This document shows positions 36,294 to 47,369 of a stretch of DNA of 64,000 nt, one piece after another. The DNA comes from Lycium barbarum (Eukaryota; Streptophyta; Magnoliopsida; Solanales; Solanaceae). Where the stretch lies: the NCBI RefSeq assembly GCF_019175385.1, contig NC_083339.1, forward strand, positions 82,014,120 through 82,078,119, read 5' to 3'. Positions within the stretch are counted from its first letter, which is position 1. Each line of letters starts with the position of its first letter. Below the pieces are notes generated by a model. That model was not told the DNA's origin. It was given only the letters and a program-made list of their open reading frames with translations, and ran no database searches. Position numbers and translations under genes: made by a program.

Positions 36294-37814
36294 ACAAACT
36301 ATAGCTTAATTTCTTTCCTTTCTTCATAAACATGCCAATAACTATAACAGTAATATCCTTGTTATTTCACAAATTTTCAATCCAAAATATCAATCACAAT
36401 AGCAATAACGATATCAACAAACACATATCCAAATAGAATCAAATCCATTCTTAAATCACCTCCAAAACAGCCCAATATACATGTCTACACCGATGCTCGT
36501 ATACACTTCTTTATTTTCGTATATACATAGTATAACAACAAACACAACAACATCAACTACAGCCAATCCCATAATATTCCAGCCCACAAAACAATTCAAA
36601 ATGACCACCAAACAGCCCACATGATAACAATAACTATCTATCCGATTTTCGATATAACTTTCGTAATTCTTTCATTTAGCAACGTAGATACGACTCGGAT
36701 AACTAAAAAACATCTAGGAGAGAAGATTTCTTACCTTATGTACTTCCTTTTAAATAGCTACCACGGAACCAGTCCATCCATTTCTCACGTTAACCGTAAA
36801 CGAGATGGAATTTATCCGCTCTTCCTCAAGCTTCTACGAAACAAGCGGCTTCGACAACTTGGGAATAAACACAACACGTTGATTCATATAGGTTTCATTG
36901 CTGCCTCCACTCCATTTGATGAAGAGCTTAAATTCAAGATGAGCTACCTTAAAAGAGTTGTTGTACATTTATTCATCTTCAACGAGAATTGATAAAGTAA
37001 AGGTATAAGTTTAAAAGTAATTGTATTGCCATTACGTTGAACATGCTTGCTGCTAGCTTAAGGGAATTGACTTTGCAAGTTGAAAACTCAACGAACTATG
37101 TTTCCTTTATTTATTGGAATTTGGGGCCCACCCTTAATAATTATAAATCATAAAACTATTTTAAGCTTGCCACCAAATATGTATATGAAGAATGAGTCAT
37201 TTCTACCTTTATTGAATGTCTCCCACGTGGAAAGGGGTCCTTTCCCACTTATCCATTTAATTTATTAGCTAACCCTTTTTAGTTTCCCACTAAATCCAAA
37301 AAGTTAACAAATTACCCATACAATTAATTTCTTGATCTCAATTCACTTAAACATGAACCACTTTTAACACACTTCATATACTCATTATCATAATCATGTG
37401 GTAGAACCCTAGTCCATAGTCTCATTATAAATATACCAAATATTATTCCCAATCACCATCGTCATACTTGTTAAGTCCTAAATTATTTTGGGACCACATC
37501 CTTGTATACACCGAGTTCTTGATTTTCATGCTTGAATATGACTAAATTCTCCAGGCTTGGGTTAATTTGCTCATGTTGGACGGTCCAATTTCCCGGTCCA
37601 AAATATAGGATATTATAGCTTGGACCGCATTTCATTCAAATAAATTTCAAACCTTGACGAAACTTATTTTCTTCAATTTGTTTAACTTCTAATATTTACA
37701 ACACATCTGTACCATCACTCTAACCACCTATAAGCATGGGGGATAACCTCATTTTCGTTACTAATGTCATTTAACTCACACGATTTCCAATGCATGAAAA
37801 TACGGGATGTAACA
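36294..37814 (-). mobile_element. LTR of element E, last segment
   Basis: Continues E after element C (36289-36293 is C's target duplication). Ends ACGGGATGTAACA at 37814 followed by PPT-like sequence. It includes the GATTTCTTACC donor-like site (about 36727) and an AT-rich U3. Together with 3688-5112 and 17621-17652 it makes one group-1 LTR in minus orientation. Nothing coding is supported here; a 123-codon plus frame at 36621 is AT-rich and has no recognisable motif. Confidence 0.82.
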
Positions 37815-38007
37815 TCCTTCCTCCCTTTAGAACATTCGTCCTCGAATGTTAAACTAGTCTTATACTAGTTACGGTGATCTTATGACGAACCAATTACTCT
37901 TCTATCATGTTGTGCCTTCCCTCGCTTAACTTAACACCCTTCTCCACCAAACTTCCATTAATATTGAGTTTCCAAGGAAAGTGGTCGTAACTTAGTTATT
38001 TCCTTGG
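37815..38007 (-). mobile_element. Element E internal fragment with PPT
   Basis: Minus strand: hairpin AACATTCG-AGGA-CGAATGTT (37839-37858) and purine tract just before TGTTACATCCCG. The next 150 bases resemble the start of the B internal region (GGTGATCTTATGACGAA, TCATGTTGTGCCTT). The similarity ends at about 38007, where a plus-strand pol fragment begins, so E is truncated here. Confidence 0.75.
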
Positions 38008-38541
38008 ATCCAAGATCGATTGTTAACAGCCCAAAGTCACCAAAAATCTTATGCGGACAACCGCCAGCGAGACTTGGAATTTCAGGTTGATGATTGGGTA
38101 TTTTTAAAGGTGTCGCCAGTGAAAGGGGTGATGATATTTGGCAAGAAAAGGAAGTTAAGTCCTCGATACATTGGACCTTATAAAATTATCCGCAAGGTGG
38201 GCCAAGTAGCTTATGAGTTGGACTTACCTTCAGAACTTGAATCAGTCCACCCAGTTTTTCATGTCCCGATGCTCCGCAAGTGTGTTGGGGATCCTACGAA
38301 AATTGTTCCAATAAGTGATGTTCAAGTGACGGAAAGGCTAGCATATGAAGAAGTGCCCATTGCCATCTTAGACAGGCAAGTACGAAGACTTCGAAATAAG
38401 GAAGTAGCTTCAGTCAAAGTCTTGTGGCGAAATAACAACCGAGAAGAAATGACTTGGGAAGCAGAAGAGAGTATAAAGTCCAAGTGCCCGCACTTATTCC
38501 AATCACCAGGAGAGATACAAGATGAAACACGAAGAATATGA
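38008..38541 (+). pseudogene. pol: pol C-terminus (integrase tail and chromodomain), element F
   Basis: Frame continuous from IQDRLLTAQSHQKSYADN at 38008 to a TGA at 38539-38541. The integrase C-terminal domain is visible (LSPRYIGPYKI, GPY/F-like, and VHPVFHVPMLRKC), followed by a chromodomain (PIAILDRQVRRLRNKEV, VKVLWRNNNREEMTWEAEE). Integrase inserts the cDNA; chromodomains of this class direct it to heterochromatin. No frameshift, but the catalytic core and everything before it are absent. The TGA overlaps a donor-like TGAG|GTATGT. The part of the same protein in J is cut by LTR L. Confidence 0.92.
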
Positions 38542-38727
38542 GGTATGTATGCTATCTGTTCATGCTTTTGGTCGTGTGTGGCAAATTTATAGTTCTATTG
38601 TGTTGTGGCCCTGTGAGGCAATATTATTATAGTAGTGCCATATTACAGGGGAAACTCTAGCGAAATTTTTGTAGAATTCCCGAGTGTTTAACATTCGAGG
38701 ATGAATGTTCCAAAAAGGGTGGGAGAA
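38542..38727 (+). other. Element F 3' trailer with cassette and PPT
   Basis: Directly after the pol stop: GAG|GTATGTATG, GGCCCTGTGAGGC, then TACAGGGGAAACTCTAGCGAAATTTTTG, then hairpin AACATTCGAGGATGAATGTT (38691-38710) and PPT AAAAAGGGTGGGAGAA before the LTR at 38728. The same order occurs on the minus strand in G, H and J. Confidence 0.83.
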
Positions 38728-41203
38728 TGTTACACCTTGGAAAATTCCCCATTAACGTACAGCGAGTAGGCTAGCGAAGAGCACGACGTACATGATCCTA
38801 ATCGAGATTCAAAGGCAATTGACGTAAGGGAAGAAGGTTGTCAAGGAAAGCACGGGATATGTTGCGTGTCGGGTAAGGATTATGAGCGACAAGTTAATGA
38901 TGGCGTAAGGATGTCTTGGAGAAGAGTAATAATGTCCCTTATATTGGTATTGAGGATTTAAACAAGTGTCAAGAAGGTTCCATAAGGATTGGAGATCAAA
39001 CGAGTCGATGAGAACGAGTTTCGGAGAACTGGGCATTACACGGCCAGACATACTGGCCGTATAAAACATACGGACCGTATGTCCAGCCATATGTCTTTCC
39101 CATAATAAGGGTCCTCACTGGACCAAACATACGGCCAGAGATACGTCCCGTATAAAATTGACGGACCGTATGTTGGTCCGTATGTTTCGGTCGGGACAAA
39201 TTTGTTTATGTTGATATAAGGACCCCTCTCTCTCTCATTAATTCATTTCATTTCCACTCTCCTCACTTCAAGAAACCTCTAGAATTCTCTCCACTCTCCA
39301 TCCACAATAAACCAAGGGAAAACCATGATCAACTATCCCAAATCCACAAAATCAAGCGTAGAAAACCTATCAAAGTTCATCCAAGCTAAGAAATCCCAAA
39401 GGAAGTGAGTTAGGGTTTTTGTGCAGGAAGAAAATTCCCACTCAAGGCTTAATCATCCATCATCTAAGGTGATTTTTATGATCATTCCTTGTTTTTTAAG
39501 GTGTTGAAAGTTAAAAACACTTGGATTGTAGAAAGATATAGGAAATGGGTCATAAATGTGGGAATAGTGACATTGTTGGATAAAGGTTTGAATTGAGTCA
39601 TGATTATCGATATGTTGTGATTGTAAATGTGTTATGAATGAAATTTAGGACATGTAATGAGTATTATATGTGAGAAAATTCAATAATGAACTATGACCAT
39701 GATTATGGAGAAATTGGAGGGAAATGGTGAAATGTGGTTAATGTAGATGAATGACGATTGTTGTTTGCGATATTGTGAATGTTGTTATAAATGTTTGGGA
39801 GGTGATATAGAATATGGGAAAAGTTGTATAAACAGAGGAAGTGCTGCCCAATTTTCTTTAGCTTTAGTAAGTACGTTTAAGTAATCGATTAGCTAATGTT
39901 CACGCGAATTCTCTTGAAGGTAGAAACGTGGGCATCGAAGAAGAACAAGCAAGCGATAGATTAGCTACACGGAAAAGGTATGTGAGGCTTGTCCTTTCAT
40001 TCTATGGCATGAATCTTGTGGCATGATTTTTCCTTCTTTTCCATGAATCCTCTACATCGCGGAAAGCTAAGAGTCTATGTTCATGAATAGCCATATGAGA
40101 TAAGAGTTACATTATGAGCCTAATAATGATGATGATGAGCTTAAACATAAAGATTCTAGAGTTCATGATATGATGTTCCTATAAAGTTAATGATGTACCT
40201 ATAAGTTAATGATGTCGTTTATTGTATACACTCACCTTATATACTATTTCCTTCAAGGTGAGGCAGAATGCTTATAAATGCTCCATAATGGAATCAGGGG
40301 TTCACGACCTTATGTCACCTCGATAGAGTATAATTGTCTTAAGTTTCCAGTCATGTATTATGGTAATAGCATGATGAGAATATGATAAGTCTATGATATG
40401 TACATGATGCTATCACACCGCACCTATATAGCCGGGCAGACACCGCTAAGGCGGGCAGCGTATACACCATGTCTAGATGGCATGGGCAGACACCACTAGT
40501 GGGCGGCATGAGATGGTACCCCGGACGCGGGAGGCCTGGACGCAGGCTAATGATTATCACACCGTACCTATATGGACGGGCAGCCTATACATTTATGCAT
40601 ACATGATATGATGATAATTATGAAGTAAGCAGCATGCATTATTTCCTTTTATAAGTGACAGTCAGTTACAGTTGCCCCTCATTTGATGCTTCATTTTTCT
40701 CATTGACGTATTATTATTATTATTATTATTATTATTTATGTCTCTCATACTCAGTACAATGTTCGTACTGATGTCTGTTTTCCTTGGACGCTGTGTTCTT
40801 GCCCACAGGTAGGCAGGGAGGTGAGCTTGATCCAGAATCGTAGGAGTTGTTAGCTAACTTTAGAGCACTCCATTGTTCTGGAGGTTCCTTTGATCATTAT
40901 TTTGTGTATATATGTATATTTTGGGCACGACTGGGTCCTGTCCCGTCCCTATGTCTAGCACTCTAGTAGAGGCTTGTAGTTACGCATGTGTGGGTAGTAT
41001 GGTCTCACAATGTTTCTAATATATATGTTTATATTATTTTGATAGCCGAAGGGCTTACGTATATATACATATATATGTAAAGTGATTATGTGTCCAATTG
41101 AGAAAATGACTTTCTTATGATATGAATATGATAAGTAAGGGAATGAGTGGTGCTCGGTGGTTAGCCTCGGGTACCCGTCATGGCCCCTAGTCGGGTCGTG
41201 ACA
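38728..41203 (+). mobile_element. 3' LTR of element F (2476 bp)
   Basis: TGTTACACCTTGG at 38728 to GGGTCGTGACA at 41203. U3 about 480 bp with a palindrome array at 39037-39190 and TATA (GATATAAGG) at 39213. GGGCAGCAC box (as minus-strand TGCTGCCC) near 39842; donor-like AAAG|GTATGTGAGG near 39976; triple hairpin 40747-40814 ending GCCCACAG|GTAG. A (TTA)n tract at about 40709-40736. Confidence 0.9.
39037..39190 (+). promoter_or_regulatory. Palindrome array upstream of TATA, LTR F
   Basis: Repeated CATACGGACCGTATG-like palindromes (perfect one at 39067-39081; others at 39160-39185), mixed with ACGGCCAGA and TACTGGCCGTA. Lies 20-170 bp upstream of the TATA box at 39213. H has related words; J, L and G have different words at the same place. 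Confidence 0.75.
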
Positions 41204-42955
41204 TTTCATTTCCGGACACTTAAGATTTCTCAGAGGTAGAGTTCAACTAACTTAGTCCAATGTTATGCCTTTGTCCTTATGAATTTTATTTGAAAAGTTT
41301 GAGTATATCTCCTTTGTAAATATGCCATGGGTCTATACAAGTATATATAAAATGTTTTTTTTTCAAATAGCATACATTATCTTTTTTAACCATTTGAAGC
41401 TCAACCATATACTACTTTTAAAACCCTTATTAAAACTAATGTTTAAGTGTATTTTCCTTTGTTTAATTAACTTAAGGTTGAGCTTGTCCCAAAAAGACTT
41501 GTATCCTTAAGTTGTTTTGCAGTTTCGAAGTCCATTTTGTGGCAGCGTGTGGTGTGGAGGGGCCCTCAACTCCTGTCGAGAGATCTTGACTCTCGTGACA
41601 CCCTATCTCTACCGGTTACCTAAGACAAAGTTTCACTTTTACTCCACATGTGTTTGGATTTTTTCTGATCTTCTTGCTCTTTTCTCTGGCGGCTGCGAAC
41701 CTGCTTCTATTTGCCTGCTAGCTTGTGGTTGACCTCTCCTTATTTTTATTTTTCACCACCCTTGCGTGATTTTGTGACTGTACCTTCTTGGTGTCGTTTG
41801 ACTTGAATGACCATCTTGGTCTTGTGTCATGATTTTACCACCCTTGCATGATTTTTCTCTTGGTTTATTCTTTGACATAGGTGACCTTCTTGGCACCGTC
41901 TGATTAGAATGACCTCCTTGGTCTTTGTAACTATTTTACCACCCTTGCATGGCCCTTTTGACTGACTATATAAAAGTAGGTGACCTTCCTGGCATCATTT
42001 GATTTGTTTGACTTCTTTGGTCATTGTTTGCATGAAATGGCCCTCTTGGAATTTTTTTTAAACGGATGGCCCTCTTAGCAGTGTTTGATATGAATGACCC
42101 TCTTGGAAATGTTTGTATGAATGGCCTTCTCAGCATGTTTGTTTGAATTTCCCTTTTGGCATGCATATGTTTGAATGAATGACCCTCTTGTCATGCATAT
42201 GTTTGTATGAATGGCTCTCTTGTTTCTATGAATGTACCTCTTGGCATGCATGTGTTTGAATGAATGGTCCTCTTGGCATGTTTCTATGAATATCCCTCTT
42301 GGCATGCATATGTTTGAATTCATGTCCCTTTTGGAATGCATATGTTTGAATGAATGGCCCTCTTGGCATGCATATGACAGGCCCTTTTGGCTGGATCGTC
42401 TTTCATTCGTCCTTTATGTCGGTTGTGACCCACATGGTCTGATATGCCGCTTTGTTTATTGCGCGACCCTTTTGGCCTGATAATATTATCCTTGTGACGT
42501 TTTTTCCATTGTAGCCCTCTTGGCTAGAGTGTTGTCCTTGCGGCATTTTCATTCTTTTATATCCTTATTGGCTCGATTGGGCCACCCTTGCACCGCTCTT
42601 TGCTCTTTGTAGCCTCTTTGACATAATTGGGCAACCCTAGTGGCACTCTTTGCTCTTTGTAGCCTTCTTGTCTTGATTGGGCCACCCTTGTGGCGTTCTT
42701 TGTTTCTTCATTCTTGTGGCCTTCTTCTCGGCTAGGTTTGATGCACTTGGTGTGGATCAGTGTCTCTTCTGATGAATCCCTTCATTTCTGCTTTATCATC
42801 ATGAGCAAAAAAGGTTAACGATAAATGGAAGTTCTACTGATGACATTAGGGACGTGTATTAAAAGAGTGTCAGTTTCCTATAAGGTAGGTCCATGTCGTT
42901 CACTCCTGTTGCTTCATCGCTTCGTCTGCTTGACTGCACACCTGGGTCCGATCTG
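41204..42955. other. Unassigned noncoding DNA between elements F and G
   Basis: No LTR module, PBS, PPT or protein domain found. 41204-41510 is AT-rich. 41510-41760 is mixed sequence with short frames only. From about 41740 to 42720 the text is a degenerate repeat built on ACCCTTGCATGATTTT, CCTCTTGGCATGCATATG and GGCCACCCTTGTGGC. It could be remnant host sequence or an older element of another family. Confidence 0.6.
42050..42390. repeat. Minisatellite with CCTCTTGGCATGCATATGTT units
   Basis: About ten tandem copies of a roughly 30-33-bp unit: GAATGGCCCTCTTGGCATGC followed by ATATGTTTGAAT, with variants lacking GCATAT. Flanked on both sides by more degenerate CTTGG/CCCTTG repeats (41740-42050 and 42390-42720). 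No retrotransposon borders. Confidence 0.8.
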
Positions 42956-42995
42956 TCACGACTCAAATCGATGGGCCATGACTAGTACCCAAGCT
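42956..42995 (-). mobile_element. 40-bp LTR tip cut by element G
   Basis: TGTCACGACTC, then GGGCCATGACTAGTACCC, is a group-1-like LTR start on the plus strand. Only 40 bases exist before the G LTR starts, suggesting that G inserted just inside another LTR, of which nothing more is recognised nearby. Confidence 0.6.
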
Positions 42996-45263
42996 TGTCA
43001 TGACACGACTAGGGACCATGACGGGTACCCGGAGCTAACTACCGAGCACCGCTCATACTACTAATCATCAAACTCAACCTGGACACATACATATATAAAT
43101 ACCCCAAGGCTATACATAGATATACATAAGCCTGTATGGTCACCAAAATGATATACAAAAATGTACACTGACATCGTCTTGGGACACTAACAACCCACAC
43201 ATACGTATCTACGAGCCTCTACTAGAGTACTAGACATAAAGATGGGACAGGACCCCGTCGTTCCCAAAATATAAACACAAAAGAATATAACCGTAAGTGG
43301 CACCTCTGGAATAATGGAGTGCTCTTGTGAATCTGCTGATAAGCTCCTACGGATCCGTACCATCTCCCTGTCTACCTATGGGCATGAGCACAGCGTCCAA
43401 AAGAAAAGACGTCAGTACGAACATTGTACTGAGTATGCAAGGCATGAATAATAATAGCATAATAACGAAACAATGAAATATGAGCTGGAGATATAACCTG
43501 CTTAACCATTAAAGGAAAACACATGTATGCATATCATATATATATATATATACCATAATCGTCGACCCCCATTCAGGTAACCATCATACGCCGCGCACTA
43601 GTGGTGTCATGTCCGGCCCTCCAGGCACGGTGTAATCATAAGCAGCCCGCATTAGCGGTGACATCTCTGGCCATCTAGGCTCGGTGGAATCATATGCAGC
43701 CTGCTTTTGCGGTGACATGTTCGACGATCTAGGCACGGTGTAATCTCATCATCGTATACATCTCCTAAAACATACATAAGAACTTATGACAACTATAACT
43801 CTATCGGGGTGACGTAAGGTCGAGAACCCCCGATTCCATTGTGGAGTAATCATATCCATCATAACTCACCTTGAAGGAACTAGTATCATAAGGTGGGTCT
43901 AGCAACAATGAATGACATTAAAGAATCGTATAAGAGTCATTAGCTTCATGGAATTATCATATCAAAAGCATTAGGGTCTTTAGGCTTAGACTCATCATCA
44001 CCATTATCATATTCATGACATATCTCTTATCGTTACCTCATAAGGAGCTCTTTATCAATGTAGACTCATAGTTCATGGACTATAAGAAAGTCATGGAGAG
44101 ATAGGGGAATTCATGTCATAGGGATCATGCCTTAGAAAAGAAGGGACTAGCCTTACATACCTTGTGTCTCTTCAACACTATCGTCTAATTGCGTGCCTCT
44201 CTAACTTGCGATCCTACCTTCAAAGGATTTCGTACTAAAATTAGATAATTGATAACATAAGTATGCTTGAACTAAAGCTAATGAAAATTGGGCAGCATCT
44301 CCTTAGTTTCTCTACAACTTTATCCATATCATACAACAACTCCCAAACATGTATAAGAACATTCATAATGTCATAATCCACAATCTTCGTCAACCATACA
44401 TCATTAAATTCTCCTACTCCCATTTCAAGGGCATCCATAACCATGGTCATTATATAATATTGCATTCATCCTCCTATTATTTTTTCTCCCAAGTTCTTAA
44501 CATCATTTATAACAAGATTCTATTCATAATACATCAAGAGTCATGATTCATGTCAACCACTATTTAAGAATACCATCATTTCCACATTTGAGCTCTATAT
44601 TCTATTTTCTTCCATAATCCAAGTCTTTCAACCCCTCAATACTCTCAATAATAGGAAATAAGCATAAAACTCACCTTAAGCACTTGGGAACAAGCCTTGA
44701 GTCACTCTACTCCATTAGAATGAAATCCTCCACTTGCATGTCAAAGAAATTCTTAAATCTTGGCTTTTGATCTTGATTTCTTAGTATAGAGTGTTGTAGA
44801 AATAGAGGGAGAGGGTTCTAGAGAGATATAGAGTCTGCTTTGGGGAGAAAGAATGAATTAAAATGTGGGAGCTTATATTTATAACCAGGGCTGGAAACTT
44901 CTAGATACACGGGTCGACGGCTCGTCAACGTGACGACGGTCCGTCGACATGCGCCGTCGATTCTCCTCCTAAGATGTCTGATTGCAGAACCTCTTCGACG
45001 GTGCTAGGCTACGGCTCCTCAACGTGTCGACGGTTCGTCCCTTGGGCCGTTGATGCTGATTGGTTTCAGCAGTTTTCTGAACTGCTCCAATTCGATTCGT
45101 TTCACTTTTAATTCCCTCATAATGTCAAGAATACATGCTTATACTCCTATACACATGCAAGGTAAAATATCTCACGACCAAAGATTTAGTGCGGACTACC
45201 GTACTGAAGGTGTATACCACCAATAAGCGAAAATCTCCTTGCAATAATACGGGAGGCATAACA
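42996..45263 (-). mobile_element. 3' LTR of element G (2268 bp)
   Basis: TGTCATGACACGAC at 42996 to GGAGGCATAACA at 45263. Group 2: it matches the reverse complement of F near both ends. Triple hairpin 43373-43443 (CGTCT/GGACG and CTGTG/CATAG stems). Hairpin GACGGG-GTCCTGT-CCCATC near 43243-43262. GGGCAGCATCTCC box near 44290. TATA about 44868-44882. Palindrome array 44910-45060. Confidence 0.87.
44910..45060 (-). promoter_or_regulatory. Palindrome array upstream of TATA, LTR G
   Basis: Words of the type CGACGGTCCGTCG (perfect at 44934-44946), with GTCGACGG, CGCCGTCGA and CGACGGTTCGTC around it. Same position relative to TATA as the arrays of F, H, J and L, with the same ACGGWCCGT core but CG-rich flanks. 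Confidence 0.75.
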
Positions 45264-45521
45264 TTCTTCCTCCCTTTTAAAATATTCGTCCTCGAATGTT
45301 AAGTTCTCGTGGATCCTACATAAATAACGCTAGAGTTTCCCCTGTAATATGGCTCTACTATCCTGTCAGAACAGCCCACAATAACATTTCCTCCCAGGGC
45401 TACAAAATAATAGCAAGAATTATGGTCACACATGACCAAAGTCATGAAAGAAAGCATACATACCTCACAATATTGATGTACCATCTTGGATCTTTTCCGG
45501 GAGTTGGAATAAGTGCGGGTA
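45264..45521 (-). pseudogene. pol: Element G pol tail and 3' trailer (truncated)
   Basis: Next to the LTR are the PPT and the hairpin ATATTCGTCCTCGAAT. Then the trailer cassette (donor G 45463, last intron-like base 45363, 101 bases). The TGA at 45465-45467 closes about 19 codons (45521 to 45465) matching the end of pol in F and J (YPHLFQ...IQD.TS). Upstream pol is lost at a junction with LTR H marked by two copies of GTATCCGAGAGAAAC (45519-45533 and 45569-45583). Confidence 0.78.
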
Positions 45522-45583
45522 TCCGAGAGAAACCTCACATAGAATTCATACTTTCATAACATACATATGTATCCGAGAGAAAC

Positions 45584-47369
45584 ATTTTGACACTATCGGG
45601 GTGACACAATGTCTATAAACTCCCGATTTCTATTATTGAATCACCATCATCTTTATCGTCATCACTATTATCATCGTCATCATTATCATCATCACCATTA
45701 TCGTCGTCATCATTATTGTTTTCACTATTATCGTCGTCATCATTATCATTATCACTATTAAACTCGTCATCATTATCATTATCACTATTAACCTCGTCAT
45801 CATTATCATCATCACTATTATGTTGTCGCCATCATTATCGTTGTCACTATTATCGTCATCATCATTATCATTATCACTATTAACCTCATCATCATTATCA
45901 CTATTATCATTGTCATCATTATCATCATCACTATTATTGTCTTCGTGCTCGTAACATATCTTTTACCTTTATCTCATATGAAGCCCTTTATGAACATAGA
46001 CTCATAATTTTCCGGAATGTAAGAAAGTTATAGAAAAATAGGAAGATTTATGCCATCGGAGTCATGCCTTAGAAGGAAAGGGCTAGCCTTACATACCTTT
46101 TCATTTAGCTATTCTATCGCTTGATCGTTCCCCTTCAATGCTCACGTCTCTACCTTCAAGAGAGTTCGTATTAACATTAGCTAATCGATCACATGAACAT
46201 GCTCAACTAATGCTAGAGAGAATTGGGCAGCATTTCCTTTGTTTATACGACTTTCCTCACATCATATATCAACTCCCAAATATCTATAATAACATTCACA
46301 ATATCATAACCAACAATCTTCGTTTAGTCTACATTATCCACATTTCACAATTTCACTTCAATTCCTCCATAATAATGGTCATAGTTCACTATTACATTTA
46401 CTCACATTTAATGCTTATCCCATGTCCTTAATATAATTTATAACATAATCATAATCACAACATATCAAGAATCATGACTCATCCCAAGCTACTACTCAAA
46501 ATCTCATTATTCTCATCTTTGTAACCCATTTTCTATCTCCTTTCATAATCAAAGTCTTTGAACCTCTCAATATCTTAAACAACATGGAATGATCATAAAA
46601 CTTACCTTAGATAGTTTAGTAATGAGCTTCGAGTGGAAATCCTTCACTTGATCCAAAACCCTAGTTCACTTCCAATGGAGTTTCTTGACTTGGATGAACT
46701 CCAATGAGTTTCTTACACTTCGTTTTATTTGTTTGATGAAGTTGATCATAAATTTCTATTGGATTGTTGTGGGAGAAGTGTGGAGAACTTTTTAGAGAGT
46801 TCTTGAAGTGTTGGGTGAAAAATGAAATAAATGGAATGAGGTTTAAGTCCTTATATAATTTTAAAGCTGTCCCGACTCAGTTCTACGGACCAACATACAG
46901 TCTGTATCTTTTATACTTGTCGTATGTCTGGCTGTAGATTTGGTCCAGTGGAGCTCCCATTCTGGGCAGAACATACGGCATAACATAAGGCCAGTATGTT
47001 CTATCCGGCCAGTATGTTGGGCCGTATAATGCCCAGTTTTTCCGAACTCTTTCTCGTCGACTCGTTTGATCTACAATCCTTGTGGAACCTTCTTAACACT
47101 TGTTTAACACCTCATTAACAATCTAAGGGACATTATAACTCTTCTCCAAGACAACATTAAGTCATCATTAATTTGATACTCGTAAATCTTATCTGACACA
47201 TAACGTATACCTTGCTTTTCGTGTAACCTCTCTTCTCTTACCTCAATGTCTTTGAAATATCAATTAGGATCATCAAATGCTATTTCTAACTTATTGAAAC
47301 ATCGTATACTTCGTGCCCTTCGTTAGTCTATCTACTGTGCATCAACGAAAAATTTTCCGAGGTGTAACA
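45584..47369 (-). mobile_element. Truncated 3' LTR H of element H/I
   Basis: Group-2 LTR lacking its left part (no triple hairpin). Recognisable from CTATCGGGGTGACA (45594) to TTCCGAGGTGTAACA at 47369, with PPT after it. GGGCAGCATTTCC box near 46226; TATA TTATATAATT at 46851; palindrome-type array 46880-47040 (CATACAGTCTGTAT, GGCCAGTATG). The left end is a recombination junction. Confidence 0.8.
45640..45945. repeat. (ATC/ATT)n trinucleotide array in LTR H
   Basis: About 300 bp of TCATCATTATCATCATCACTATTATCG-type triplets with a higher-order period of about 36-42 bases. In G, F and J this interval has only short ATC runs, so it is an expansion private to H. Confidence 0.88.

Larger units (their letters stand above)
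38008..41203 (+). mobile_element. Element F, 5'-truncated gypsy element (plus strand)
   Basis: Integrase tail plus chromodomain, 3' trailer, PPT, and 3' LTR ending at 41203. Everything upstream of the integrase C-terminus is missing at the junction with E. It is the only plus-strand element in the window besides solo LTRs K and L. Confidence 0.88.

Noticed and set aside
36621..36992. 123-codon plus frame as a possible host exon
   Set aside because: AT-rich, inside LTR E, no motif, and antisense to the LTR's own donor-like sites.
41966..42341. Repetitive minus frames (66 and 88 codons) over the minisatellite
   Set aside because: The repeat period alone keeps the frames open; composition is low complexity.
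45633..45815. 60-codon minus frame rich in Met and Ile
   Set aside because: Translation of an (ATC/ATT)n microsatellite.
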